Assembly: GCA_003971905.1 (NCBI GenBank) | Contig: RSEE01000120.1 | Coordinates: 62,001-126,000, forward strand | Source: Moniliella sp. 'wahieum' | Taxonomy: Eukaryota; Basidiomycota; Moniliellomycetes; Moniliellales; Moniliellaceae | Reading direction: 5' to 3' | Length of the DNA: 64,000 nt | In this document: piece after piece, positions 11,877 through 23,171 of the stretch | Numbering within the stretch: position 1 is the stretch's first letter | Layout: the number at the start of each line of letters is the position of its first letter | Program-made: the position numbers and the translations under genes | The notes under the pieces: model-generated | Database searches by the model: none | Told to the model about the DNA's origin: nothing | What the model saw: the letters and a program-made list of their open reading frames with translations, nothing else

Positions 11877-12572
11877 CTGCGGGATCAGGGAGATGGGTCG
11901 CGATCGATATCGTTTCCTGTCGCTTACAAAAGCCCCGGTCTCAAAGTGGCCTCTTAGATCTTAGGGCCCTCCGGTGATGATGCCAGTGACGTGTGCGGTG
12001 CAGACCCCGTCTCTGGAGCCGTGAGGCCAGCCGTCTTCCGCGGAGCGAAGATGGTACCGAGTTGAGCCGATCGACGTGCATACGCTTGGAGCGCGGGGCC
12101 AGGGCCAGGCGCGCGGTCGGGGCACGAGAGATGTGGCCAGAGACGACGAGAGGGGAGTAGAGGAGAGGTGCACTGCGTGGTGGAGGCGCGGTGAGGCCTG
12201 CGGTGAGGCCGGTGAGGGTGGACGATGGCCAGGAGGGCGTTTGCAATGTTTCTTGTCGCAGCGCGCCCAGAGGGGCAGCAGCGGGGCAGCCGACGAGCTC
12301 CTGCCGGCTGCCGCCCAGCAGCCGTCGCAGCGCGGCACGAGCACGGCAGAGGGGCAGTGTTCGCATGCCGGCATGCACGCAGCATCACGCATCATGCATC
12401 ATGCATCATGCGTCCGAGTGGGTTAGGTACGTTAGCCGCCCAGGCTGTGGTGGGGCGGCGCGCCCATCCAGCTCATCGCCATCGCCTTGCGCATCGCCTC
12501 CCGCATCGCGCCCCGTCGCCATCGCCATCGCCACCATCGCCACCATCCCCACCCATTGCCGGGGCCTCAGCC
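11877..12572. other. GC-rich region upstream of the DUF726 gene
   Basis: Very GC-rich with all minus-strand frames open for about 435 bases, which reflects composition. Contains the heptad array at 12387-12414. Probably the promoter and 5' UTR of the gene starting at 12573. Confidence 0.4.
12387..12414. repeat. ATGCATC heptad array, four copies
   Basis: ACGCATC, ATGCATC, ATGCATC, ATGCGTC. The two outer copies each carry one change, and the changes are mirror images (ACGCAT against ATGCGT), so the whole array is close to a reverse palindrome. Confidence 0.85.
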
Positions 12573-15500
12573 ATGAGCGCACTTCCAGGCCACAGCGACC
12601 GCCCCGAGCCAGCAGCCAGCCCCCTCCCCCCCGACGACGACTTTGACGACGGCAACATTGCTGCTGCTCTCGACGACCACAAGCCCAAGCCCAAGCCTAG
12701 CCCCACTCCCGATCACACACCTCAGTCTCAGCCCCAGCCCCCGCCTCTCGCAGCCCCCCCCGACCTTCCCACCACAGCAACGGTTGCCGACGCACCTGAT
12801 CATCACGATATGGAAGAACCTCCTCCCGAGGACGAGGACGATGGCGATATTGGTCTTGTCGCATCACCGCCATCGTCTCCACGACCACAACCCCCCACTC
12901 AGCCCGCCCCCTCGACCAAGATTAATCTTCAGTCCGTGCCTCCGTCTCCGCATCATTCCCAGATCGTGCGCCAGTCATCGCTCAAGGCCAAGGGTTGGAC
13001 GAAGAGATTAACGACACATCACCCGCGGCGTCACGTACACCCTCGCCTGCACCCGCCCCTGCTCCTACTACCTCTGGGGAAAGTTCTGCCTCTCCTTCTG
13101 AGCCTCTTGCTGAGCCTTCACCCCCCAACACCCCTTCGACTCCCGAAGAGTCACACAAACCCCACGTTGCCAGTGGTGTCTCCCTCACCACCAGCCCGGC
13201 GGTTGAGGAAGATCAGAAGGCGCAGCCTACCCCTCGTGCGTCAAGGGAGTCGAATCGGTCCTCAACCACACCTCGTGGCTCAGTTGAAGACAAGCCCTCT
13301 CTCCCTCAGAGCCGAGTTGTGGTTGTTGTGCCAGAACCGGAATCCACAGACCCCAAAGCTAAAGGAAAGGGGAAAGCCTCGCCTTCGAAGGGAGACAACA
13401 CCACTAAGCGGGGTAAGAAGGACAAGGACAAGAGCAAGGAAGAGGAAGAGGAAGAGGAACGCAACCCTCTCAATTTGCGCGAAAGCGATCTGCTCCGGGT
13501 GAAGGCGCGGATGGAACGAGGCTGGGGTCGGGCTGCGTCGCCAGTAAAGGAGGAAGAAGAGGTGGACGTGATGGCCGACGATGACGACGGGTGGCAAGAG
13601 ATGCCGGTAATGCGGACGATTAATGAGGAAACCGAGGCGTACAATGTCCTAGACGAGGAAGATCGTAAGCGGCTTCACTTTCGTGTGCCATCACCCGAGA
13701 GAGTTGCGGCCGCCGCGGCCGAATTACCCCCCCCCTTCCCGATCCCAAGCGAGGCCATGCTCGTATGGGTTCCAAAAGTAAGCGTCGTTCCCTGTTAGGC
13801 GCTGGGAATGCGACGGGACAAACCTTGGCGTGTACGACGCTCGTGGATACGAGTGGCGGGCCCGGCCCGAGTCCGACTCGGAAGGGGCGGAGATGATGAT
13901 GAGGATGCGCATCTGGATGAGATGGGGCCCGGACGTGGGTACACTCAAGTGCATCTGGACGAGGACGAGGAGGCAGCAGCTGTATGCTGCGACCGAGTAC
14001 CTCTTCTCCAATGTCGACCGCAACCCGTATTCGGAAAAGCCGGCGGTCGATGCCGCTGCACAGATGAACACGCCAAGGATTCCTGAGCGAGGGGCAACGA
14101 ATTGCGTATGTAGGGTTGTGTGCGCTTCTCGCACGGCAAGTGAAACCCCGCTGCTTGTCCCTCCACCCTCAGCGAAGAGCAAGAAACCTCCTCCGCCCGA
14201 CTTGGGCAAACCCAACCGCGCGTTAGCCACAGCACTGGACAGCGGCCACGCGTGGATCACAGATGTGCTGGCCAAACTCTATCTTCATATGGATATTGCC
14301 CCGCCTGAACAAACCATGATTGCGCAACTGGGTCAACATGGTGTGCTTCCCTCAGACCTGGCACCGACCCTGATCACAACCCAAACGATCGACAATCCCG
14401 ACTTTGATCCGGACGCGCTTGCGGAGCGGGAAAAGGAGGAGGAAGACCGGACGGAAGTGCAGGCTCTAAGCCAAGCCGTCGACGGGGCCCAGTCCACAAC
14501 TCCATCCGCCGAGGAGCCCGACGAGGCCACGCTCGTTGGCGATCCTTCTCTTCTACGGACCTACGTCTGAGCCAGGATGAGGAGACAGGGGTCAAACCGG
14601 CCTTGCTCGATCCCAACTCGGCGGCGCAGGGCAACATTGGGGAACTTCGTGGGCACACCGAGTGGGCAGTGCGCCACACACACAAGAACATGGCCCCTCT
14701 TCCCATGCATGGCGCGCCCAATGAGCCCGTGGGCCCCACCCCCGACTCTGGGTCGGCTGATGCGCCGGCCGCAGGCAATCAGCCCCCCCCTCGGGCGTTG
14801 CTGGGGACGACAAAGGGCGCTGGCCACAGCCCCAACGGCCTTGGCGGGTGTCAGTACCGAGGTGACCTCTGCTGATCGAACCATCACGCTCGACCTGCGT
14901 TGGACCGTGCTGTGCGATCTGTTTTTGTTGGTCACGTTTGATGCGGACTACGATGCGCGGAGCCGAACATTACTGGAGCAGGTGGCGGCAGCGTTGGGGT
15001 TGAGCGCACTGGATGTACCAAATTTGAGACGCGGATTGCAGAGACGCTGGAGATTGATGATGGCGCTGCTCGTCATTTGCGCTTGCGCGACCGGCAAGCG
15101 ATCCAGAAACGCGCCGCTGCGGCCAAGCGGCGGCGGTTGCTCATGATGGGCCTGGCTACCATTGGCGGCGGCGTGGTGTTAGGGCTGAGTGCTGGGCTGC
15201 TGGCGCCCATCATTGGGGTTGGGTTGGGCGCTGCGTTCAGTACGATTGGTATTGGGGGCACGTCAGCATTTTTTGGTGGCGCAGGCGGTGCGCAGTCATC
15301 ACCACCACCGCCACCCTTGCTGGTGGCGGCATGGCAGGCAACAGTATGGGTCGTCGAACGCGCGCGGTCAAGGTGTTCGAGTTCAAACCGGTTCACAGTA
15401 ACAATCGCTTTCGCTGCATTCTCGGCATTCCTGGGTACGTTTTCCCCTTCCAGCCTTCTATTTTGATGTGCACCCGAGCTAATCATTGATGAACAGGTTT

Positions 15501-17397
15501 ATGAACGGTGCCCAAGATGATCCCCGTCTCCCCTTTAGTACGGTGGATAGCATGATGGGCGACCTGTTCAGTGTGCTGTGGGAGCCGATTTGATGCGCGA
15601 GATGGGTGCAGCGATGGGCATCTTGTGGAACGAAACGGTTGCTGCTGGAATTCAACAGCTGTTAGCGGCCACCGTGGCAGGCAGCTTGATTGGTGCGTTG
15701 ACCTGGCCTTTGTGGCTCAGCAAGCTGTCGTACTTGATTGACAATCCTTGGTCCAATCGCTCGACCGCGCCAAGGCAGCGGGGCTGATCCTGGCGGATGT
15801 GATCGTGCATCGCCAGATGGGCTCGCGGCCGTTGACATTGGTTGCGTTTAGCCTGGGCGCCCGTGTCATTTTCTATGCGTTGCGAGAACTGTATCGGATA
15901 AACGGGTTTGGGCTGGTACAGGATGTCTACCTTGTCGGGGCTCCCGTGACGGCGAGCGACAAGGTGTGGCGCCAAGTGCGCTCCGTTGTCGCTGGCCGGT
16001 TTGTCAATGGCTATTCTAAGACCGATTGGATCTTGGGCTACCTGCACCGTGCCACTTCGGGCGGTTTGGCGTCGTCGCCGGCTTGCACCCCATCACCGGC
16101 GCACCTGCCGTGGACATGTGGACCTGACGCAAATCGTGCCGGGTCACTTGGCATACCGAGCCTTAATGCCACTGGTCCTGGGCGAGCTGGGCTTCCGCAC
16201 CACGGCCGATTACTTTGACGAGCCCGAAGATCTGTCCAAGATTCCAGAGAGGGAGGTACGACCGATGACAGAGGAAGAGCTGCGGGAGCGGTGCATGAGT
16301 AAACTATGCCTCGGCCGGGGACGAGGAGAAGATTGCCACGGCGATTGCAGCGGCACAGGCGGCCAAGGGCCGCCACCACCACCGACCAAGACGAATGCGT
16401 TTGCCAACTTTTTCAAGCGAAGCAGCAAAAAGTCCTCGACCCCAGCGGCTACGCCCACTCGGCCAAACGGGGTGGCTAGCCCCCCACGGAAAGCCAAGGC
16501 AGCGGCGGCAAGCGCACCGGATTATGATTACGATGAGGACGTGGATGTGGAGGGCGAAGTGCGGGAGACGATGGCCCACTGGAGCAGAAGAGAAGCACGA
16601 CACGCCTTCCTCTTCCGCACATCCCTCACCTTGGTGGGCCCGAGCCAATCGGTTCGATCCCGACGCCATTCTGGCCGAACTGCGCAGTGCTGGGATCGAG
16701 GTCAAGGAGTTGCCGTCCAACATGCCTATTCTCCAAGTCAGCCCGCCCGCGGCGCGGACAAACAGTGTACCGGCCCCTCGCCACGTCACCTTCGACATCC
16801 ACCTTGTCGCTGGCCGCCTCTACCGCCTCGGCTCCTGTCTCCACTACCTGACCGATGGCGCAAAGCGAAAGACCTACACCGAATCCAACTTATCCTCAGT
16901 CTGGGGCGAGGCGGACCTTGCTGCCCCGTCAGCGCGTATGGCTCTACCACCCGTCTTTCCGCACTGGCGCCCGAGGTGAGAGAAAGTTCCGGTGGCGGTC
17001 TGGGCGCTTGGGGGGAATCCAGCACGCACCTACCTTCTCTCCCTGCCGTATCCAACGTTCGTTCGGGTCGGTGGGGGGAAGCCGAGACCAGCGAGGGGGC
17101 GGAACTATCGCACGGACTCGCTTCGCCCCCCTGTACCCCGTCTTCCTCCCTCCTCACCTGTCGGACTGCGCAGCCTCTCCCTCGCCCCCCCCTAGCACCG
17201 CTAGCACCGCTAGTACCACCAACCTCGCTTCCCCGCGCTGGGGACTGCGACCGCCACTGGTTCCTCCGCCCGGGCGTCGCACTGCCCTCGACTTGGACCT
17301 CCCCTTGCCCCCGCCCCCGGCCACACCGACGCTCACGTTTGGCGCGCAGGATGGCGAGATCACATTGCAAGAGGATGAGAATCCGTGGGGGTCGTGA
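12573..17397 (+). CDS. DUF726 / TMCO4-like putative lipase (Mil1-related)
   Basis: DUF726 proteins have a membrane-associated alpha/beta-hydrolase fold; yeast Mil1 belongs here. The N-terminal third is disordered (MSALPGHSDRPEPAA, Asp/Glu, Pro and Lys/Glu tracts). From about 13960 family sequence appears: YAATEYLFSNVDRNPYSEKP, EGQRIAYVGLCALLARQV, KLYLHMDIAPPEQTMIAQLG. At 15146-15290 a Gly-rich hydrophobic segment (GLATIGGGVVLGLSAGLLAP) is the membrane part. An intron runs 15435-15496. The nucleophile motif AFSLGARVIFYAL has its Ser at 15850-15852, followed by DVYLVGAPV and GRFVNGYSKTDWILGYLHRA, diagnostic for the family. The C-terminus (to ENPWGS, 17397) is again low complexity. About 1,500 residues; many frame changes throughout. 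Confidence 0.85.
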
Positions 17398-18086
17398 CGG
17401 CTTGCGCACAGCGCCCAAGCATGCATGCGGCGTGAGGGGACGGAGGGAGGACCTCGATTGGCAGTTGCTGGGGGTTCGGCTGTAGCGTACCTACCTACCC
17501 CTACCTACTACCTACTTTCTTCTCATTCCCATCGAATCAATTGTGCTACCCATCTATCAAGTCACGGTGCAGCGTCCGGGCCAATAGGCCCAGGCGCGTT
17601 TTTAGGTCGCAGCGTAGCGCAATGAGATGCATTCATCCGTCGCTCCTCGTTTCGCCTCCTCTCACCTCACGGTCGGTTTGTTGTGTGTGGTCGAGTACCG
17701 TGGAGCCTAAGCTAGTGATCAGTAGCTGGACGTTCAACCAGGGCAGAGCGGATGAGAGTGAGGTAGGAGCCTCTACCTGCCCAAACCAGTACCAGAGGAT
17801 TAGAGAAAGGAGCCTATCAAGCCAAGAACCAAGCTTCGACCGATCAAAGAGCAAATAAGGCCTAGGGGCCGACATGGTATAGAATTGTTCGTGCGGATGA
17901 AGACAGGGATGGGTCAGACAGCGTTCTCAAAACAGATGCGCAAGATGAGGAAATGCGAGCAACGAAGGAAGAAGTGTGTTGGTGTGTGTGGGATGGGGGG
18001 GGGGTGACAAGAACGCCAATTATAATAGGTAACATGTAAATGGAAAGCCAGAAGGGAAGGAAGGTGCACCCCACCACATCCGTCAC
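17398..18086. other. Convergent intergenic region
   Basis: Between the ends of the DUF726 and cyclin genes. A run of G at about 17995-18004. No coding signal. Confidence 0.5.
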
Positions 18087-19777
18087 CTACACGCTTGACA
18101 CCGGGACGGCTTGCGGTGCCATGCCGAACGTCGGTGTAGGTACGTTGAGCAGGGCCTGGAGCTGAGCTTGGGCTGCGGCCTGCGCTTGCAGTTGCGCTTG
18201 CGCTTGACATGTGCTTGAACTTGGGCTTGGATCTGGGCCTGGGCAAGGAGTTGAGTCTGGAGCTGGGTCTGGAGCTGGCTGAGCTGAGCCTGAAGCTGAG
18301 CCTGGAGTTGAGCCTGCAACTGGGCCTGCAACTGGGCTTGGAGCTGAGCCTTGGCTTGGGTTTCAAGCTGCATGCGCATCTGCTTCTCGACTTTGGCCTG
18401 GGCGCAGGCCAAGCTATGCGCATAGCCTGGACCGACGTCGTGGCCAACATGTCGGGTGCGCCGGTAAACTCGCTTGGGCCTTGGTAAGGGTCTGCAGCCA
18501 ACGTGCCAGCAGCTGCGGTGGCACCAGCTGTTCGCTGCTGCTGGCTGCGTGGGCGACCAGGTGGGCCCAGGTGGCGGTGGGATACTGCGGTGCGCCCGTG
18601 GGAGGCGTATAAATCCCGACGACGGTACCAAAGGCACCGACGAGGCTACCGCCGGAGCTGGCGCCGCTTTCTGTGCCGGGAGCTGTGCAAAGGGTGATGT
18701 GGTGGAGTGGGCAGCGCGTAGCTCGTAAACGGCGCAGTGGGAGGGAGGGGCGAGCCGTTCTCTACCAAAGGCGCGGCAGGTGGTGTAGGAGTCACCGCTG
18801 CGGGGGCCGAAGTCAAGCCGTCCTGTGGCGATCGACGGGGGCAAGCACGGGCAAGCTGAACCATTCGGGTCATCTCGCGTGACCGGAAGGCGAGCAACGC
18901 CTCGGACCGTGCCTTGAACTGCCTCAGCTCGTCGGGGCTGACAAGAATGAGTAACCGAGACCGCGCCAAAATGCCAGCTCCATCTGAGTTACTGTGCGAG
19001 GGGAAGGAAGCTGGGCCAAGGAAGCCCACGTCTTGGCTGTATACGTGTGGTCCTCGAGCAGCTTATTGGCCAAAATCAGAGGCAGACACCGACACACGGT
19101 ACTCGACACCAACCACGTCGGCTGTAATGTGGGGCTGGCGGCACTTGAAGCGGTACACGAGTACCCTGGCAAAGACAAACAGGCAACACGTCAGCATACA
19201 TCAAAACGCGGCCCACAGCAACAGGAGGGGTGGGGGGGAAGAACGTACAAGGCTGTATAAGGTCTCGGTCGTTGCACGGAGAGATCGAATCAGGTCGCGG
19301 ACACAGCGACAAAGGCCGTCTTGGCTGAAAGCGGCGCAAGACTGCGCGCACCTCCGGGGCTGCGCAGCCACGACAGGCGAGATTGGTTCGGTGGCAACAA
19401 GAGGGGGGATGGCGCATGGGTGAGCGGGGCGAAGGTGGAGCTGGGCTCGGCGGAGAGAGGGAGCTGGGCAGGGGCGGGGGTGAACCAAAGAAAGCAGACC
19501 AATTCGCAAAACCATTGAGCGAGCTGGGTGGAGGTCTGGGATGGCCGTGTGGGGCGGAAGCGCTTGGATGGCGGGGCGAGCCCGTTGGGCCATTGGGAGA
19601 CGGGGCGGGGGGCAGGGGGTGGGGCGTGGACGGTGGCGGTAGGAGCAGCCGGGGGGCAGAGGTAGAAACAGAGGGGGAAGAGGAGGGGGAGGAGTAGGCG
19701 GGGCGCGTCCGCCTGCCCAGCAGGCTGGAAATAGTGCCGGGTGCGCAGGACGAGGAGCGGGAGCGGGGCGCAGTCAT
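18087..19777 (-). CDS. PHO80-like (Pcl-type) cyclin with a Gln/Leu/Ala-rich tail
   Basis: Such cyclins bind Pho85-type kinases. The start MTAPRSRSSSCAPG (19777) begins a Ser/Pro-rich leader. The cyclin box reads RSPGGARSLAPLSAKTAFVA, DLIRSLRATTETLYSL, an intron of about 100 bases (donor gtacgt at about 19245, acceptor tttgccag near 19169), then VLVYRFKCRQPHITADVVG, EYRVSVC, LILANKLLEDHTYTAKTWA, VTQMELAFWRGLGYSF, LVSPDELRQFKARSEALL. LANKLLEDHTYTAKTW and MELAFWRGLGY are characteristic of the PHO80 family. The tail (18090-18420) is a Gln/Leu/Ala helix of QLQA repeats ending QAVPVSSV with TAG at 18087-18089. Closest named types would be Pcl5/Clg1, not decided. Several frame changes. Confidence 0.85.
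18209..18390 (-). repeat. Coding 12-base repeat giving (QLQA)n
   Basis: On the minus strand the cyclin tail repeats the four-residue unit Q-L-Q-A about seven times and then decays into QLQTQLQTQ and QAQIQAQVQ. It predicts a long amphipathic helix or coiled coil. The DNA repeats imperfectly, so it has probably expanded by slippage and then diverged. Confidence 0.75.
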
Positions 19778-20070
19778 GATGGGCGGGGGCGGAGGGAGGC
19801 GGAGACCGAGTACGAAGAGGACGAGGGCAAGGAAGAGAAGAGGAGGAAGAGGAAGAGAGAAGAGGAAGGTGGTGGTGGGAAAGATGCTACGCTGTCCTAC
19901 TGTATTATACCAGATCGCCACGCCGTCGGCCGTCTGCAAGGGGACAGAGTGTGCCAGGGTGCCGCAGGGTGCAGTGATCATGCATCATGCATGGCGCACC
20001 ATGCGTCATCCACTGGCTGGCTGCGGAGGTGCGTGCGGCGTGGCAGTGCGAACGGAGCGCCGACGCAGCG

Positions 20071-20110
20071 CAGGAGAGCGCAGGAGAGCGCAAGCGAGCG
20101 CAGGGCGCAG
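20071..20110. repeat. Decamer repeat CAGGAGAGCG
   Basis: CAGGAGAGCG twice, then CAAGCGAGCG and CAGGGCGCAG. The same decamer occurs again twice at about 20219-20240. Confidence 0.8.
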
Positions 20111-20326
20111 CACACTGCGCAGCGGGTCACGATCGCCGAGCACAGGTGCCTGCACAGGTCAGAATGCAGAATGCCGGCCATACGCCATGGCGGCGCGGGG
20201 GCGCAGTGGCGTGCAGGGGCAGGAGAGCGCAGGAGAGCGCAGCCCCGCGCGGCGCCAGTGGAGCGACGAGACGTGTGGGCCGCGGGGCAACCAAATCCAT
20301 TCTGCCCATTCGACGAACGACGGTGC

Positions 20327-20361
20327 ATGCATCATGCATCATGCATCATGCATCATGCATC
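20327..20361. repeat. ATGCATC heptad array, five perfect copies
   Basis: ATGCATC five times without a mismatch, the longest perfect heptad array in the window. ATGCAT is a palindrome; the spacer base is always C. Confidence 0.92.
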
Positions 20362-21641
20362 GCCGCGCAGTTCTGACTTGGCAAATTCACCGCGCATTCG
20401 CTTGATTAGCTTGATTAGGTCGTCAGTTCTTGTGCTTCCACGAGTCTACATCACCGATTGGCGTCGATAGCACGCGGCACTCTGCCTGCACGCCGCACCC
20501 TCTCGCCCAGCCTGCGACGGCGTGGCTCCCCCAGCGGGTGCTTCTAATCACCTCACCAGCCACGCCACAGGCCGCCAGGCCCCGCCTCCCGCCCACTGGT
20601 CCCACCCGCCCTCCCATCCCACATCCGCGCCATATGCGTCCCCCGCTTCCTGCCGCCTTGCCACCCGCCCCGCGCGGCACAGCGCCCGTGCTGCCGTCCG
20701 CTGCCGAATCCGGATTGCGCTCCGCCGCCTCAGCGTCACGCGTCCCGCGTCCCTCGTCACTCGCGTCACCGCGTCACCACCACTGAGCATGTGCATATCA
20801 ACCGCTGGGGCTGGGGGCAGCCGCTGTAAATACACGCCTGGCCCAGGTCATCGATCCGGTCCTCGGCATCGAGAATCCTCTGACATCGCACCTCTGACTG
20901 GGTCTGGCGAGTCGACCAAACGGCGAGTCCCTCCCCCATAAGACGTCGAGGACGGTCCGTTTCCACGGGGTCCGGTTGTGTCACGCCTCACGCGTGCCGC
21001 TCCTCGTCTGCATCATCAATCTTTTTAGCGCGGTGAGTCACCGGCACCACGCTGAGCAGCATGTAAAGCTTGTAAAGGTCAGCCAGTCATAAGTTTCTCA
21101 GCCTCTCAGTTGAGCGCATGTCATGCGTTCCTCGATCATTGATCGGCCAACGCCCATCGTTCGTCGGCGTCAATAACATGTAACATCAGCGTCTAGCTGC
21201 GGTCGTGGGCGAAGAGCACGAACGGTACATAGATATTAGATCCTCTTCAGGCTGTGGTGCGGAGCGACAATCGACGCCCGCATGAGGCCCGACGACACAA
21301 GCGCCGTTCTGCCAAGAACAAAGACTGCCAGTGTATCATGTAGCAACGCGCAGCACGTAGCACATACTAGCACACCGCGAGGGTAGCATGTGCCTGTAAC
21401 AGCAACACGATCACAAAAGGTGCCTATAATGGAGCAGAGCATACCAAAGAAACTAAGGGAAAAGAGAAATGGCGTCGTTCCCCACCGTGCTCTCGGAGCT
21501 TCGTGTTTGTCTGGCTAGTCTCAGGAAGGCGCTCCCCCTGAGCGGTCCGCGGCTCAGCGCCAGCCCTGCTGAGCCTCGGCCTCTCCGGGCCTCGACAAAC
21601 TGAACATGAGCCCGTAATGAAAGGCCGCGGTGTTACAATGC

Positions 21642-21666
21642 GATGCATGACATGATGCATGACATG
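21642..21666. repeat. ATGCATGACATG duplicated
   Basis: A 12-base word containing the ATGCAT and ACATG palindrome elements occurs twice in tandem, related to the heptad arrays but with period 12. Confidence 0.7.
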
Positions 21667-22778
21667 GACCAGCCGCCGTCTGTTGTTTATCACATCTTAC
21701 TTCTTACATTCATTACAGCTTTACGCCATTGAATTTCCAGCTTAAGGCCGTGGGTCATACCAATTACTGCTCCCGCCCACCTTTGCGGTGCGCGACGCCA
21801 TAATAAGAGGATGGAATGGTGTGTGCGCTGACCCGCTGGTGGCGGCCGCGGCGTCGCCTGGCTAGCCGAGCCATAGGCCGATTCAAGCCGAGCGTTGAAC
21901 CTCAGCTTCAGCCTCAGCGGCTGAGTGCTGGCCTGCGCCGGCGTGTGACATGGGACGCGTGACGCGCTGACTGAGGTAGCACCACACGGGCACACCAGGG
22001 CGGGGCGAGATGTCAAACGCGTCCAACTGAACCCACGCCACGCCAGGTCCCGCTGTGTGAGATCTGAGTCACCTCTGAATTTGAGAGAGCCAACACATGT
22101 AACAGAAGGCTGGCCGCGGAGCTGGGCAGGCTGGGCAGTGGCTGGGCGGGCGAGACGGTTGGGCGCTGGATTGCGGGGCCAGGGAAAAGAGCGGGATGGA
22201 AATTCAATTTGGGTTGCCGGATCCCGCCTTAGTTACCGGTTACCCCGGTTACCGCTTATGCGGTAAGCACCGAGTACAAATGTCCCGCTACCACACCCAC
22301 ACCCCACCAAAGCCGAGCGGGGGTAAGGAGCAGGCAAAGGCAGCTTACATCCGTCGTATGCTGCGCAGCAGGAAGGAAAAGCAGCGCTCCCCTACACTTG
22401 CCCTCTGCTCGGGTGGGTTGCAGACGAGGCAGCCAACGGCATGAATCATGAATCTTGCGTGCACGTGGGAAAGGTGATGCAGACGTGGGACTATCGACTA
22501 TCGGTTGTCCCATGTCCTGGGCGCAGGGTAGGGCAAATGAAGCTCATCAGGCGTGGTAGGGGTCGGCCGGTGCATGGTGCGACAGCACGCTAGCTCCAAG
22601 GCAGGTACAGAGCACTCGGCACGAGCTGGGCCCTACCTGGCTTCCCTAGGCCCTACGGGATGTCCATGGACATGGTACACAACACTCGGCCACTGCCACC
22701 CAATGCGACACGGCCAGGAACGAGGCGGCACACTGGCCTTGCGCCCGATGTGATCCAAACCCCACTGCCTGTTGTCAG

Positions 22779-23171
22779 ATCTCAATCGCACCAGGGACGA
22801 AGAAACTTGCCGTCCCTACCGCCCCCCTTGCTCCACCCAACAAAAAGAAGCCGGGTCGTCCGAGCACCACGCAGGAGAGCGCGGTACACATTACCGCCGC
22901 GGGCCAGGCACAGCCTCCCAGTCCCCGCCGCCCGCCCGAGGCTGAGCAGCTGGCAGAGCTTGCCGCTTCAAGCTTCAAGCTTCACACCCAACGCCCAACA
23001 TGCAACGCACGTACGAACGTCAACGTGTCAACATTCAACGTATTCATCCCTTCACACGTACACGTGGTTGCCCAGCGGCCAGGCAAACATTTTGTCCCCG
23101 TCAGGGCCTCAGCCCCCAGCGCCTCAGCCTTGAAAGCCTCAGGCACCTCGTGCATCATGCATGCAGCCTGA
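22779..23171 (+). other. Possible exon with an AT-hook, unassigned
   Basis: After an acceptor-like ttgtcag at 22772-22778 a frame stays open for 130 codons to TGA at 23169-23171. It includes APPNKKKPGRPSTTQ, which holds the AT-hook core (basic-PGRP), then a Pro/Ala/Glu segment (EAEQLAELAAS). The second half is made of sequence that looks intergenic, including an AAGCTTC heptad pair. No start codon or upstream exon found. Could be the remains of a DNA-binding protein gene or a chance frame. Confidence 0.2.
22970..22983. repeat. AAGCTTC heptad array, two copies
   Basis: AAGCTTC twice followed by AC; preceded by GCTTC. Same heptad design as the other arrays. Confidence 0.8.

Noticed and set aside
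11941-12395. Three overlapping minus-strand frames of about 144 codons
   Set aside because: All three frames are open together, which reflects high GC content; no domain recognised.
16645-16670. B-box-like GGTTCGATCCC
   Set aside because: It lies inside coding sequence of the DUF726 gene (NRFDPD region) and has no A box at the right distance.
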